DNA of 15,782 bases from Desulfomonile sp. (GTDB taxonomy: Bacteria; Desulfobacterota; Desulfomonilia; Desulfomonilales; Desulfomonilaceae): the NCBI GenBank assembly GCA_020216785.1, contig JAIWNO010000095.1:1-15782 (forward strand), in the 5' to 3' direction. The stretch's first letter is position 1, and each line of letters starts with the position of its first letter. The position numbers were made by a program, and so were the translations under genes. This document shows, one piece after another, positions 6,463-14,474 of this stretch. Under the pieces are notes generated by a model, which was given only the letters and a program-made list of their open reading frames with translations, made no database searches and was not told the origin of the DNA.

Positions 6463-8909
6463 TCATCAAATCCAGCGCGCTCCAGCTCGACGCTTCGCTC
6501 ATAAATTACATCATCGAGGGCTCCAAGGGCCCCCGAAATTGCATCCAGCCGGGATGGTGCCCCCAATATAATTCGCTCGGTGCTGCCGGTTTCGCGAGCG
6601 ATTTCCACAGCCACGCGGCCGTCCGCCGCGTCGGTGCGTGCTGCATGAACTTCCGAGTCGCCACCGCCGGAACAGGGCATCAACACCCAGACTAGGCAGC
6701 ATGGGAGGGGCGCATCAGCGATAAACCGCAGTCCGGGCGCGGGGATGTCGGCCCCACCAAGGGAAACCCACCCACGCGGCGGCGAGAGCATTCCCGTCGC
6801 CAATTCCACCCCGAGCACATGAGGCCCTGCAAGCGGCATGAGTCGGAAGCGCGCGCCTCGAGCATCCATACATGTGACCACCAAGCTTTTTACGTCGATC
6901 TCCACCCGACCGGGAGCGAATTGCCAGCAACAGGTTACCTCGTGGGTTCCTCCACCGAGGACGAGGTCTCTGACAACCCAGTACCGACCGTCCACAAAAA
7001 CCACGGTACGAGCTACAGAGAGTGTATCAGCGGAATCCGGTACGGTGCAGTGCGCCTGGAAGGAAGCCATCCCCGACGCGATCTCGATGCTGCCGCAGCG
7101 TTTCCATGAGAATTGCCCGCGTGCGGGTTTGACCCTGTCTCTAAAGGGCGAAATCCAACGCTCCGGCCCTCGTCCGTCCACGAGCAGCATTGAGTGGGCC
7201 TCGGGCGAGCGGTAGTGGTCTGTGAGAGGGTCCGGCGCGTACATCGTTATCCCTGGGTCAAGAATTCGAGGAACCCCGAGAGCCGTTACGTCGACGGAGA
7301 GCACATCGCCGTGCACGTGACCCGCTCCCGCCGGTCCTGCCCGGAATATGAGCATATTCGCGCCTGTTTCGTACCCGGACCTCATGACTGCGATTCCCGC
7401 GTCCTCGAACACCACAGACCGTTCTTGAGGGCGGTGTCCACGACGGCCTCGGGTCCCTATCCATATGAAATCTTTTCGCCGGAGAATTTCGCCGGCTTTG
7501 TGGAGCAGCACGGTGAAATCGTTTTGGGCGGAGCCGGAATCGTTGAGCGACGGCCATGTGAAATCCGGCCGACACAACGCAGCCAGGTAGCTCATCCCAC
7601 GATTGAAACATTCGTGAAGCTCGTGCGGGCAGGCGACCCCTCGCTCGCTCGCTGCTTCATAAACCTCAAGGACCGCACCCACGCAGATCGCATGGTAAAG
7701 GGGCGAAATCTCGAAGTGCACGCCATCGGAGAAGAATTGTCTGCGGACCTCGCGGGAGAGCCGCTCCAGGCCCTCTTGCCGCCACGAGCAAGCTTCGCGA
7801 AACCAAGGGAAGCATATGCCCGCAAGTGCAAGTGCAGCGCTTTCCACGATGATCCAGTTGGTGGGATGCCCCTGATGGTCCATGAGACTGCGCGCGTGTT
7901 CCCACATCGAGCAGAACATAGCGGTTTTTGTCTCAGGACGAAACGACTCGTGAGGCCAACAGATCCCCGCCACCCAGAGCCATTCCCGCAACCTCCACGC
8001 CGCCGTGAGAGTTTCCCACGACGGTCCGGCGCCGCCGTTTGACCCGATGGGCACCGGGTTGGTCTCGATCCAGTGAGCGATCAGTTCGTCAACAGCGCGG
8101 ATATAGCGTGCATCGCCGGTTTCGACGAAGGCGACGACCAGCTCACGTACGAAATGGTGCCGATTGAAAAAATGGGTCCATTCTTGTGTCCCGATCGGGT
8201 CCGCATTCCATGAAATCGGCGAGGTCAGGCGCTGCCCCATGATACGCCCATGGAGTATGTCCTCCGCGGTGTCTCTCGGAAAAGGGTGGGGTGGAGGAAT
8301 GCGCAGTGCGGAATTGCCGGGAGTGTAAGGCAGGAACGGGTGCAGCGGTGCAGTATCGCCTTCGAACACATGCGCGAGCCCTTGCGCAGTCAACCGAGGC
8401 CCGCTCGGCTGCACAAGCTTCTCTCCTTCGATTGGCCCGATCAGGACATCGATTTCATCAGGGCCGTCGTGGGTCTTCTCGAAGACCAGCGACAGCTCGA
8501 TGCTGTGGACGCTACTCCAGGAGTGCTTGTCTCCGTACCAGCCGAAACCCGCGGCCGGGAAGTCCAATCGGACAGGCCCTCCCGGCGGCACGGGCTCTCG
8601 ACCGCCTGTAAATGAAATCGCTGGATTGGGGCGCTTTTCGGTCGTCGGTTCGTGTACCAGCTTGATTGCCGCCAGCAGGACCGCGGTGGATCGGTTATGC
8701 ACGGTGACGTTGAGGCGGTTGAAGCGCGACAGGTCCGGGTGGGGGAGCGGCAGGACGATGTCGAGACGTCCTCGTGCGATACAGCGCGCCATATCGTCTT
8801 GCAAAGATGCTGCGGCTGACGCAGCAACGTCCTGAGATGAAAAAAGGCACTCACGCTCGGCCACTCGGTCGAGGAGGAAGTGCCCTGAGGCGAGCAGAGG
8901 ATCGCGCAT
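6459..8909 (-). CDS. Heparinase II/III-like polysaccharide lyase
   Basis: 816 aa, resembling polysaccharide lyases that cut uronate-containing chains by beta-elimination. An N-terminal, mostly beta region (1-220) has no clear family. The helical toroid (about 230-480) shows NWIIVESAALALAG (N351) and DGVHFEISPLYH (395-406, Tyr405). The heparinase II/III-type beta-sandwich (about 500-800) shows HVHGDVLSVDV (531-541), RILDPG (548-553) and RSPEAHSMLLVDG (567-579, His572). Asn, Tyr and His are the residue types used in catalysis in this superfamily, and all are present. Unlike its neighbours it has no signal peptide or membrane segment; an in-frame TAG five codons upstream of the ATG rules out a longer ATG-started N-terminus. 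The gene starts 12 bases after the preceding stop with a poor ribosome-binding site, suggesting translational coupling. The substrate cannot be read from the sequence; an exopolysaccharide or glycosaminoglycan-like polymer is plausible. Confidence 0.85.
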   Translation of the reverse strand: MRDPLLASGHFLLDRVAERECLFSSQDVAASAAASLQDDMARCIARGRLDIVLPLPHPDLSRFNRLNVTVHNRSTAVLLAAIKLVHEPTTEKRPNPAISFTGGREPVPPGGPVRLDFPAAGFGWYGDKHSWSSVHSIELSLVFEKTHDGPDEIDVLIGPIEGEKLVQPSGPRLTAQGLAHVFEGDTAPLHPFLPYTPGNSALRIPPPHPFPRDTAEDILHGRIMGQRLTSPISWNADPIGTQEWTHFFNRHHFVRELVVAFVETGDARYIRAVDELIAHWIETNPVPIGSNGGAGPSWETLTAAWRLREWLWVAGICWPHESFRPETKTAMFCSMWEHARSLMDHQGHPTNWIIVESAALALAGICFPWFREACSWRQEGLERLSREVRRQFFSDGVHFEISPLYHAICVGAVLEVYEAASERGVACPHELHECFNRGMSYLAALCRPDFTWPSLNDSGSAQNDFTVLLHKAGEILRRKDFIWIGTRGRRGHRPQERSVVFEDAGIAVMRSGYETGANMLIFRAGPAGAGHVHGDVLSVDVTALGVPRILDPGITMYAPDPLTDHYRSPEAHSMLLVDGRGPERWISPFRDRVKPARGQFSWKRCGSIEIASGMASFQAHCTVPDSADTLSVARTVVFVDGRYWVVRDLVLGGGTHEVTCCWQFAPGRVEIDVKSLVVTCMDARGARFRLMPLAGPHVLGVELATGMLSPPRGWVSLGGADIPAPGLRFIADAPLPCCLVWVLMPCSGGGDSEVHAARTDAADGRVAVEIARETGSTERIILGAPSRLDAISGALGALDDVIYERSVELERAGFDD

Positions 8910-8921
8910 GTCGGAAGAGGG

Positions 8922-10127
8922 CTACCTTGACAGCCCCAAGTAGATCATCCCTATGGGGTGAGTGCAAGGCAACCACGCGAGAATTCCCCAAATTGCGGAC
9001 TTGCCTCTGGCGGAAGCAATCCCTAAGAATATCGGGAGCATCAATACGGCCGCAATGAGTGAGAGCACACCCGACACCATGCCCGCAATGTCCTCCGGCA
9101 GAAGGCCCACTGGGGTAAGAGCGATTCCAAGCAGGAAGAGAACTACGATCGCGGCAAACCACCAAATGGGTTTCCCCGCAATACGTACCATCAAGAGAAC
9201 CTGAATAATCGGGATGAACGCGAGCCACGGCATGTCCGTGTTCGTTTTGCGTGCTATGAGGAAGAGCATAAATGCAAGGAAAAGGTATATGACAAGTACC
9301 GGCACCACCACAAGGACGCCGAGGACGCCCGCCAAGGCCAGCAGTGTCCCCACCAAGGGAAGCTCTGCGCCCAAACCGCCGACCTCGTCAGCCGGCTTCT
9401 TGGCCTCGGGTGGCGCAACCGGCGCGCCCGGCTTAAACTTTTTCTTCGGTGGGCCGGTCGTCGGCTGCACGCCCGGCGGCGGAGCGGCAGGCTTGGCGAC
9501 CGTTGGCTGCGGCGCTCCAGGTTTAGGCGGGGCAGGCGGTCCAGGAGGCGGAGTAACTTGGGCGGGCGCTGGGGGCGCAGCTTGCGCAAGTTGTCGTATC
9601 TTCAATAGGATCTGTTTCCGATCCTGAGCATCGGGGTTAATCCTGAGATATCCAAGGAAGCTCCGGGCGGCTTGCTGCGGTTGTCCTTGGGCCTCCTGAA
9701 CGAGTGCTATATTAAAGCGGGGTTCCGCGAAGTTCGCCTCAAGTTCAATAGCTTTGTTGTAATCCGCCAGGGCACGGCCGAAGTCCTTCTTCTTCCGATA
9801 GATCTCGCCGCGGTTATTAAATGGTTCCGCATACTTAGGGCTGAGCTCAATTGCTCTATTGAAATCGGCGAGGGCCCTGTCACTGTCTCCCAAATCGTCA
9901 TAGGCCATGCCGCGCCAGTTGTGCGCTTCGGCGGAATTCGGGTCTTTCTGGAGATATTCCGTATAGATCTCCACGGCCTTTTTCACGTCGCCGAGATTGT
10001 GCGCCTCAAGGGCCTCCACCAGCAGAGGATCCTGTCTGGCAAGCGCAGACGCGGCGCTCCAGGCGATAATAAAGCCGACCGCCAGGAGTGCGGCGACGAA
10101 ATACTTCATGACCCTCAAGTGTTTCAT
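8922..10127 (-). CDS. Exported TPR protein with Pro-rich linker and C-terminal multi-pass membrane domain (DUF5684-like)
   Basis: 401 aa from the ATG at 10127. The frame extends to 10325, but the extra 66 residues look untranslated and would mask the signal peptide; an ATG six codons later (10109), with GAGGG just before it, is an equally possible start. Signal peptide 1-30 (ends SALA before RQDP). About four TPR units at 34-167, with family-like patterns such as AEAHNWRGMAYDDLGDSDRA. A Pro/Ala/Gly linker at 183-245. From about 257 there are four or five hydrophobic segments, including IARKTNTDMPWLAFIPIIQV and a GKPIWW motif, which resemble the DUF5684 family, often described as signal-peptidase-like but not catalytic. 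The TPR domain should face the periplasm, giving a membrane-anchored protein-interaction module. It lies directly upstream of the lyase gene and is probably co-transcribed with it. Precise function unknown. Confidence 0.8.
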   Translation of the reverse strand: MKHLRVMKYFVAALLAVGFIIAWSAASALARQDPLLVEALEAHNLGDVKKAVEIYTEYLQKDPNSAEAHNWRGMAYDDLGDSDRALADFNRAIELSPKYAEPFNNRGEIYRKKKDFGRALADYNKAIELEANFAEPRFNIALVQEAQGQPQQAARSFLGYLRINPDAQDRKQILLKIRQLAQAAPPAPAQVTPPPGPPAPPKPGAPQPTVAKPAAPPPGVQPTTGPPKKKFKPGAPVAPPEAKKPADEVGGLGAELPLVGTLLALAGVLGVLVVVPVLVIYLFLAFMLFLIARKTNTDMPWLAFIPIIQVLLMVRIAGKPIWWFAAIVVLFLLGIALTPVGLLPEDIAGMVSGVLSLIAAVLMLPIFLGIASARGKSAIWGILAWLPCTHPIGMIYLGLSR

Positions 10128-10188
10128 CGGAGACCCACTTCCGTTGCACAAGGCGTTGAAGTCTGTCAAAAGGGAGCCAACACTTGGT

Positions 10189-10217
10189 GATGTAGCAGAT
10201 TTTTGCTCTCCGGTCAA
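10189..10217 (-). promoter_or_regulatory. Possible promoter upstream of the TPR/DUF5684-like gene
   Basis: Minus strand TTGACC (10217-10212), 17 bases, then TACATC (10194-10189) preceded by TGC, an extended -10 arrangement. The -10 hexamer matches consensus at only three positions, so the TG would have to compensate. A separate TTGACA (10169-10164) nearby has no partner -10. If real, the TPR and lyase genes are expressed separately from the AsmA-like gene upstream. Confidence 0.3.
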
Positions 10218-10382
10218 GGATGATCGTGGCCAGGTTCCTGAAAAAGCAGGGATTTTGATACGGAAGTCTGTGGGGGGAGCGTAGTTTTGTGGCTTACACG
10301 CACAAGTTGTGCAATTCAGGAACACGTTTACGTAACCGCAAACAGGAATCGCGGATGAGGCCGAGGTTCGTAGCCGGCGACG

Positions 10383-10404
10383 TAAAGGCGGGGTTTATCC
10401 CCGC
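10383..10404 (-). terminator. Possible terminator after the AsmA-like gene
   Basis: On the minus strand GCGGGG (10404-10399) and CCCCGC (10393-10388) form a perfect six-pair GC stem with a five-base loop, 12 bases past the stop of the AsmA-like gene, followed by CTTTAC. The stem is strong but the T-tract is poor, so termination may be partial. About 290 bases separate this gene from the next one; the rest of that gap holds only the candidate promoter and a small palindrome (10300-10312). Confidence 0.4.
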
Positions 10405-10416
10405 ACTCCGTTCGCT

Positions 10417-13400
10417 TCAATGTGCACCCAGCGATTCCAGCGGGACCAGCCGGACCTCCGGCGAGGCGGAGTTACCTCCAACCAAGAGCGTAAACGTGAG
10501 CGTCTTACCTTCACCGGTGATAATGGGGCTCAGGATTCCGGAAATAAGCTTGTCTATGCCCACCAGAGGCGACACCTCCACTTTGAAGTCAAATCGTCCC
10601 TGGTCGCTGAAGTACATCCCCGCGGCATCGATGCGAGCGGCGTCGGAGAGGAGTTTCAAATTCTTGACTTTCCACTTGGTGCCCATGGCTTCCATGGTCC
10701 AGGTCAGGCGGGAGTAAGGAAGCCCCTCGGTGATGATGTCGGGGAGTCTTCCGCGCATGATCGAGCCCAAATTGATTACGGAAAAAATCTTCGACAATGC
10801 GTCGAACCGCCGGATCACACCGTCTTTGAGGCGCACCTCAATTTCTCCGGAACGGTGAATGCCGGCGTTTTCTCTGCCTGGGATAAGGCCCCATTCGAGG
10901 CGACCCTCGAAACTCAGGTCCCCTTCCACGCGTACGCGATCAGGGTCCATCAGCATTGTTCGCTCAATCTTAAGGTGGTCCCCCTGGAGTTCCAGTTCAA
11001 GCGGCTTCCGCGTTTCGGGGCGGATGTCGAACCGGGCGCTGCCTCGCACTGTCCCGTTGCCGATCTGGGCTTTCCAATTGGTCGAGCGGAGGAGGCCGCC
11101 TCGGCCTTCAATCGGCATCTCGAAGGATGCGAAATCCCAACTCGGTGTCTTGCCTTTGTGAACGCGCACCATGCCGGTGCCCTGACTTCGAGCGAGGAAT
11201 GTCAGGACGTGACTAACCTGAATCCATTCTCCCCATGTGTAAGGACTGACAGTGCCGGGCCGCGCTGTAAAGTCAGTTGTGTCAAGAAAAGAGAAATCGA
11301 GCGTAGCCTGCACGCGGGGCTCTTTCCATCCGGCCACCGTGCAGCTCCCACCCACGATGGAGCTGCCGATACGCGCCCGCTCCAGCGACGCGGTAACCGT
11401 ATCGCCCCGCCACCGGATCTTGCCCGTGATCCCGGCTGCCGGCTTGTGAAAGCCCGGAATATGGAGAGAGACGTGGTTCAAGGTAAAGTCCGCTTCGCCT
11501 GTGATCCGGCGCTCAGGCTCCGGATCGATGCGCAGGGCTGCGTCCCCTTCGATGCGGCCTCCCGGCTTCAGATCCAGCGATGGAGCGAGCAACCCCACCA
11601 GGCTCTGGGTTTGGACCCCTTTGGGTGGGAGATTCACGGACAGCGAGACCTTCCCGTCGCGACCGATTACGGCTCGGGTTGAAACTCGATCGGGTCCTAT
11701 CACGAGATACGCCTCGTCGATGTGCACGGTCTTGTCGTTCCAGCGGCCCGTAACCTCGAGAGTGAGCGGGACCCCGGCCCGTTTTTGCACGAGCGATCCA
11801 ACGGAAAACATGTTTCCCTTTAGATCGACCGAGGCTGCGAACTTCGGCTCGGAAGGAGGGCCTTCGAGCTTAGCTACTATCGGGACTTTTCCGGAGACCT
11901 TGCACAGAGAAGGCAATAGAGCCAGCCGCGCCAGGTCTTGCGGCGCAGCGCGCACATCCGCTTGGATCGCCAAATTCTCTTGCGAAATCGTGCCGTTCAC
12001 CTGGATTGACGTGTCGCCGATTTGTCCGGTGACTCCCGGGACGGTCGCGCCGGTTCCAGTGAAGTGCAGGGCCCCATTGACCGCCCTCAACGGCAAGGGA
12101 AGCCCCTCCACTCGGCACTGGAACTTGTCCAGGTCCACTGTCCCCTTGATCTGGGGATGGTCCAGGCGACCTTTGAGATCGAGCTTCACCGTGATTCCGC
12201 CCTGAGGGTCTCGCGTTTCTCGCAGCCACCATGGGAGGACAGCCGCCACCGGCTCCGCCTGCAGAAGCGGAACGAGATCCTGCCCTTGCGCTCTCACAGA
12301 CACGAAGAGGTCAATGCGGGGCGCCCCACGCAAATGGGTCACTGAGCCGTTCAGTGCAATGGGGGAGCCGCCGAGAACAAGATGCGTGTCCTGAAACCGC
12401 ATCTCGTCGGCATTGAGCTGCATTCGACCTGAAGCATTCCTTACCGGCAGCCCGAATCCCGGGACGAATGCCGAGACGTCTTTGAGAAACGCGTTTACGG
12501 TGAGCGTTCGCCACCGAGGACGGCCGGCGACGAGATCGGACACAGCCCCGCTCCATGAGGCGTCCGTGACCACGACACGTCCTTTGAGACCCGCCGCGGT
12601 CAGTCGGCTGCGATCCTCAGCGTTGAGCAAATGCACGGGAACCAGTGGGAATACCCTGTCCAGGTCTAATTCCGCATGCTTGACGCGTACCGCAACTTTG
12701 GCGCTCGCGGAGTCGAAATCGGCGGAACGGCGGACATTTCCCGAGAACACGATGCCCGGCAGCCGCATGTCGGCAATTTCGAGGAGCACCCCGTCCCGGT
12801 CGCTGACGGCGCCAAAACGGCATTGCGCAGATTCGATGGGGATTTCCTGATGAAAGACCCCGCATGGCTGCATGGATGCGCGGGTGAGCCGCACGTCACC
12901 GCGGACCTCACGGCGCTCCGGTCCTGCCTCGGCTTCCAGGGACCCATCCAGGGTGCCGCCGCAGAAAGGGACCTCCTGACCGAAGGTGGCGGCAAGACTT
13001 CGAATCGCAAAAAGCGGGCACTTGGCGACACCCAACGAAAACGCACCACGCCAGCCGGAAGGCGAAGATGGTGCCAATTGCAGACTTCCCTGAAGCTCGA
13101 AGCGCCCGGCAACACCAGGAGCGGGCATGGAGCCGACAAGCGTGACCTTCTCCACACCTGACGGGGTGATGTTCTCGGCCGAGAGCCGCACTTCTTCAAC
13201 GACCGTAGCGGACGCGTCGCGATTCAGCGCAGGACCGCCGAAGACAATTCGTCCATGGTCCAGGTCCAGCCGTCCGATTTCCGGCCGAATGGGCAACAGC
13301 CAAAGGGGGTCTCTCTCCGCGATGTCATCGCCGTTCGGCCTCGTAGTTCTGAAAGCGATGGGCATATAGAGGACGGGCCGCACTATCGAGATGCGCTCTA

Positions 13401-13761
13401 AACTGAGCACTCCTTTCATCAGGGCGAGAAGATGAGCCTCAACCTGGGCCTGAGCGACTTGGAACCGAACCGGGCCGTCCGCAGAGTCACGACATTGCAA
13501 ATCGCTCAGAATGAGTGTGGCGGCTTCCAGTCCCGACCAGCCAAGGTAGGCGGAACTGTATGATACGTTCCATCCGAGCGATCGCTCAAGCCGCGGGATA
13601 ATCAGGCGCGCCAACTGATCCCCTGTGAGACCGATCCTCACGAACGCGAGGACTCCTGCAGCAAAGACGCACAAGCAGAAGAGAACGACCGTAAAAGCCG
13701 CCCCGAGCCTCTTCATCCAACGGTACAATCCCTTGCGAGAGGTCACGCGATCTGCTTTCAT
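10417..13761 (-). CDS. AsmA-like envelope protein (AsmA/YhdP/TamB-type)
   Basis: 1114 aa. A cytoplasmic basic N-terminus (1-19) is followed by one membrane anchor (about 20-42), then about 1070 residues predicted to lie in the periplasm. The start resembles AsmA proteins (LTGDQLARLIIPRLERSLGW, and ILSDLQC further on), the middle is a long run of short beta strands without Cys clusters, and the last part (about 980-1110) fits the AsmA C-terminal region: GVIRRFDALSKIFSVINLG, then ITEGLPYSRL, DAAGMYFSDQGRFDFKV and SPLVGIDKLISGI. Proteins of this group form long beta-taco bridges that carry phospholipids between inner and outer membrane; whether this one does so is inference from the family. The ATG at 13761 has no visible ribosome-binding site and sits one base after an inverted repeat; the ATG at 13716 (residue 16) is the alternative. 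No other envelope-transport gene is adjacent. Confidence 0.85.
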   Translation of the reverse strand: MKADRVTSRKGLYRWMKRLGAAFTVVLFCLCVFAAGVLAFVRIGLTGDQLARLIIPRLERSLGWNVSYSSAYLGWSGLEAATLILSDLQCRDSADGPVRFQVAQAQVEAHLLALMKGVLSLERISIVRPVLYMPIAFRTTRPNGDDIAERDPLWLLPIRPEIGRLDLDHGRIVFGGPALNRDASATVVEEVRLSAENITPSGVEKVTLVGSMPAPGVAGRFELQGSLQLAPSSPSGWRGAFSLGVAKCPLFAIRSLAATFGQEVPFCGGTLDGSLEAEAGPERREVRGDVRLTRASMQPCGVFHQEIPIESAQCRFGAVSDRDGVLLEIADMRLPGIVFSGNVRRSADFDSASAKVAVRVKHAELDLDRVFPLVPVHLLNAEDRSRLTAAGLKGRVVVTDASWSGAVSDLVAGRPRWRTLTVNAFLKDVSAFVPGFGLPVRNASGRMQLNADEMRFQDTHLVLGGSPIALNGSVTHLRGAPRIDLFVSVRAQGQDLVPLLQAEPVAAVLPWWLRETRDPQGGITVKLDLKGRLDHPQIKGTVDLDKFQCRVEGLPLPLRAVNGALHFTGTGATVPGVTGQIGDTSIQVNGTISQENLAIQADVRAAPQDLARLALLPSLCKVSGKVPIVAKLEGPPSEPKFAASVDLKGNMFSVGSLVQKRAGVPLTLEVTGRWNDKTVHIDEAYLVIGPDRVSTRAVIGRDGKVSLSVNLPPKGVQTQSLVGLLAPSLDLKPGGRIEGDAALRIDPEPERRITGEADFTLNHVSLHIPGFHKPAAGITGKIRWRGDTVTASLERARIGSSIVGGSCTVAGWKEPRVQATLDFSFLDTTDFTARPGTVSPYTWGEWIQVSHVLTFLARSQGTGMVRVHKGKTPSWDFASFEMPIEGRGGLLRSTNWKAQIGNGTVRGSARFDIRPETRKPLELELQGDHLKIERTMLMDPDRVRVEGDLSFEGRLEWGLIPGRENAGIHRSGEIEVRLKDGVIRRFDALSKIFSVINLGSIMRGRLPDIITEGLPYSRLTWTMEAMGTKWKVKNLKLLSDAARIDAAGMYFSDQGRFDFKVEVSPLVGIDKLISGILSPIITGEGKTLTFTLLVGGNSASPEVRLVPLESLGAH

Positions 13762-13762
13762 C

Positions 13763-13810
13763 GGGGAATCATGCGCCGCGAGAGGGAAGCGACAAAATCA
13801 GCGATTCCCC
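13763..13810. repeat. Inverted repeat abutting the start codon of the AsmA-like gene
   Basis: GGGGAATC (13763-13770) and GATTCCCC (13803-13810) are perfect 8-base inverted repeats with a 32-base loop. In the minus-strand transcript the stem ends one base before the ATG at 13761. A further copy of GCGATTCCC (13961-13969, also at 13801-13809) could compete for the same partner. Confidence 0.6.
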
Positions 13811-14012
13811 TTTCGTACGAATGCGCAATCGAAGCAGTAAAGCGGCCGTATGCCTCCTCCGTTTCGCACGGCAAACCTGACTTCACTTCGGAGGCATGCC
13901 CACTGCACTCCAAAATCAATTCCTTGAAGGCGCATGGATGTCACTCTTGCGACGGGAGGGGCGATTCCCGGATGACGACTCTAGTAAGTGAGTGGGCGCG
14001 TCGCTGATTTTG
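13793..14012. repeat. Perfect 12-base inverted repeat pair A/A'
   Basis: CAAAATCAGCGA (13793-13804) and TCGCTGATTTTG (14001-14012) are exact reverse complements, 196 bases apart. A chance match of this length in a 300-base gap is unlikely. Enclosed is a smaller pair, ATGCCTCC (13850-13857) / GGAGGCAT (13890-13897). The outer arms could be the ends of a small non-autonomous element or long-range pairing in a leader RNA. Confidence 0.65.
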
Positions 14013-14042
14013 AAAAACACACAGGGAAGGGTCGTCATCCGG
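13968..14042. repeat. Inverted repeat pair B/B', 14 of 15 bases matching
   Basis: CCGGATGACGACTCT (13968-13982) and AGGGTCGTCATCCGG (14028-14042) pair along 15 bases with one G-T wobble, with a 45-base loop. The loop contains the A' arm (14001-14012), so A/A' and B/B' are interleaved and could form only as a pseudoknot or as alternatives. No T-run follows on the minus strand, so this is not a normal terminator for the small gene ending at 14078. Confidence 0.7.
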
Positions 14043-14077
14043 TGGACCATGGTACGTTATAACCTACGCTGCTGCGA

Positions 14078-14404
14078 CTAGGCCCGTGTTTGCTTCTTGG
14101 CCCGCGATATTTTCCGTCGGAGTATTGCGAGGCGTTTGCGAGATGCTCCTTCGGCTCGCTCATTATCTCTGGCCTCTCTCATCGCCCGGACCTTCGCCTT
14201 GAGTTCACGGACACTGGCCACACCCTTCTTTGCCGGTTCGGGGATGCCCTTGGCCTTTCTCAATGCACGCATCAGCTCTTCTTTGTTCATACCGTGCACG
14301 CCCTGGATCTCTCCCAGCTTAAGGGCCTCTTCCCGCATTTCCTTGACGGTCCACCGCTCGAGAGGCTTTTCTTTTTTTTCCTTCTGTTCTTTCTTGCCCG
14401 CCAT
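14078..14404 (-). CDS. Small basic protein with Rho N-terminal-like (SAP-like) motif
   Basis: 108 aa from the ATG at 14404, which has AGGAGGAG just upstream; an ATG at 14422 lies before that site and is not used. A Lys/Glu-rich start (1-14) is followed by a helix-extended-helix motif at about 18-54 (WTVKEMREEALKLGEIQGVH, then NKEELMRALRKAKGI) resembling the Rho termination factor N-terminal domain, and by a strongly basic helical tail (65-108). Such short proteins with one Rho-N/SAP-like motif are probably nucleic-acid binding; the role is unknown. No signal peptide, so cytoplasmic. It diverges from the 74-aa gene across a 307-base gap. Downstream, the repeat-rich gap separates it from the AsmA-like gene, so it may be a single-gene unit. 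Confidence 0.75.
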   Translation of the reverse strand: MAGKKEQKEKKEKPLERWTVKEMREEALKLGEIQGVHGMNKEELMRALRKAKGIPEPAKKGVASVRELKAKVRAMREARDNERAEGASRKRLAILRRKISRAKKQTRA

Positions 14405-14445
14405 TTCTCCTCCTGATGGCACGTTTCCCGACAGACTGTACGGCG

Positions 14446-14474
14446 ATTATGAACAAGAAGTTCGAGAGCTTCAA
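14446..14474 (-). promoter_or_regulatory. Putative sigma70 promoter of the Rho-N-like gene
   Basis: Minus strand TTGAAG (14474-14469) and CATAAT (14451-14446) with the optimal 17-base spacing. Transcription would begin near 14440, giving a leader of about 35 bases that includes the AGGAGGAG site. Confidence 0.5.

Noticed and set aside
10420..11682. Plus-strand open frame of 420 codons
   Set aside because: Antisense to the AsmA-like gene, with no domain pattern.
13771..14007. Plus-strand frame of 78 codons across the repeat-rich gap
   Set aside because: It spans the inverted repeats, has no ribosome-binding site and no protein motif; the repeats explain the region better.
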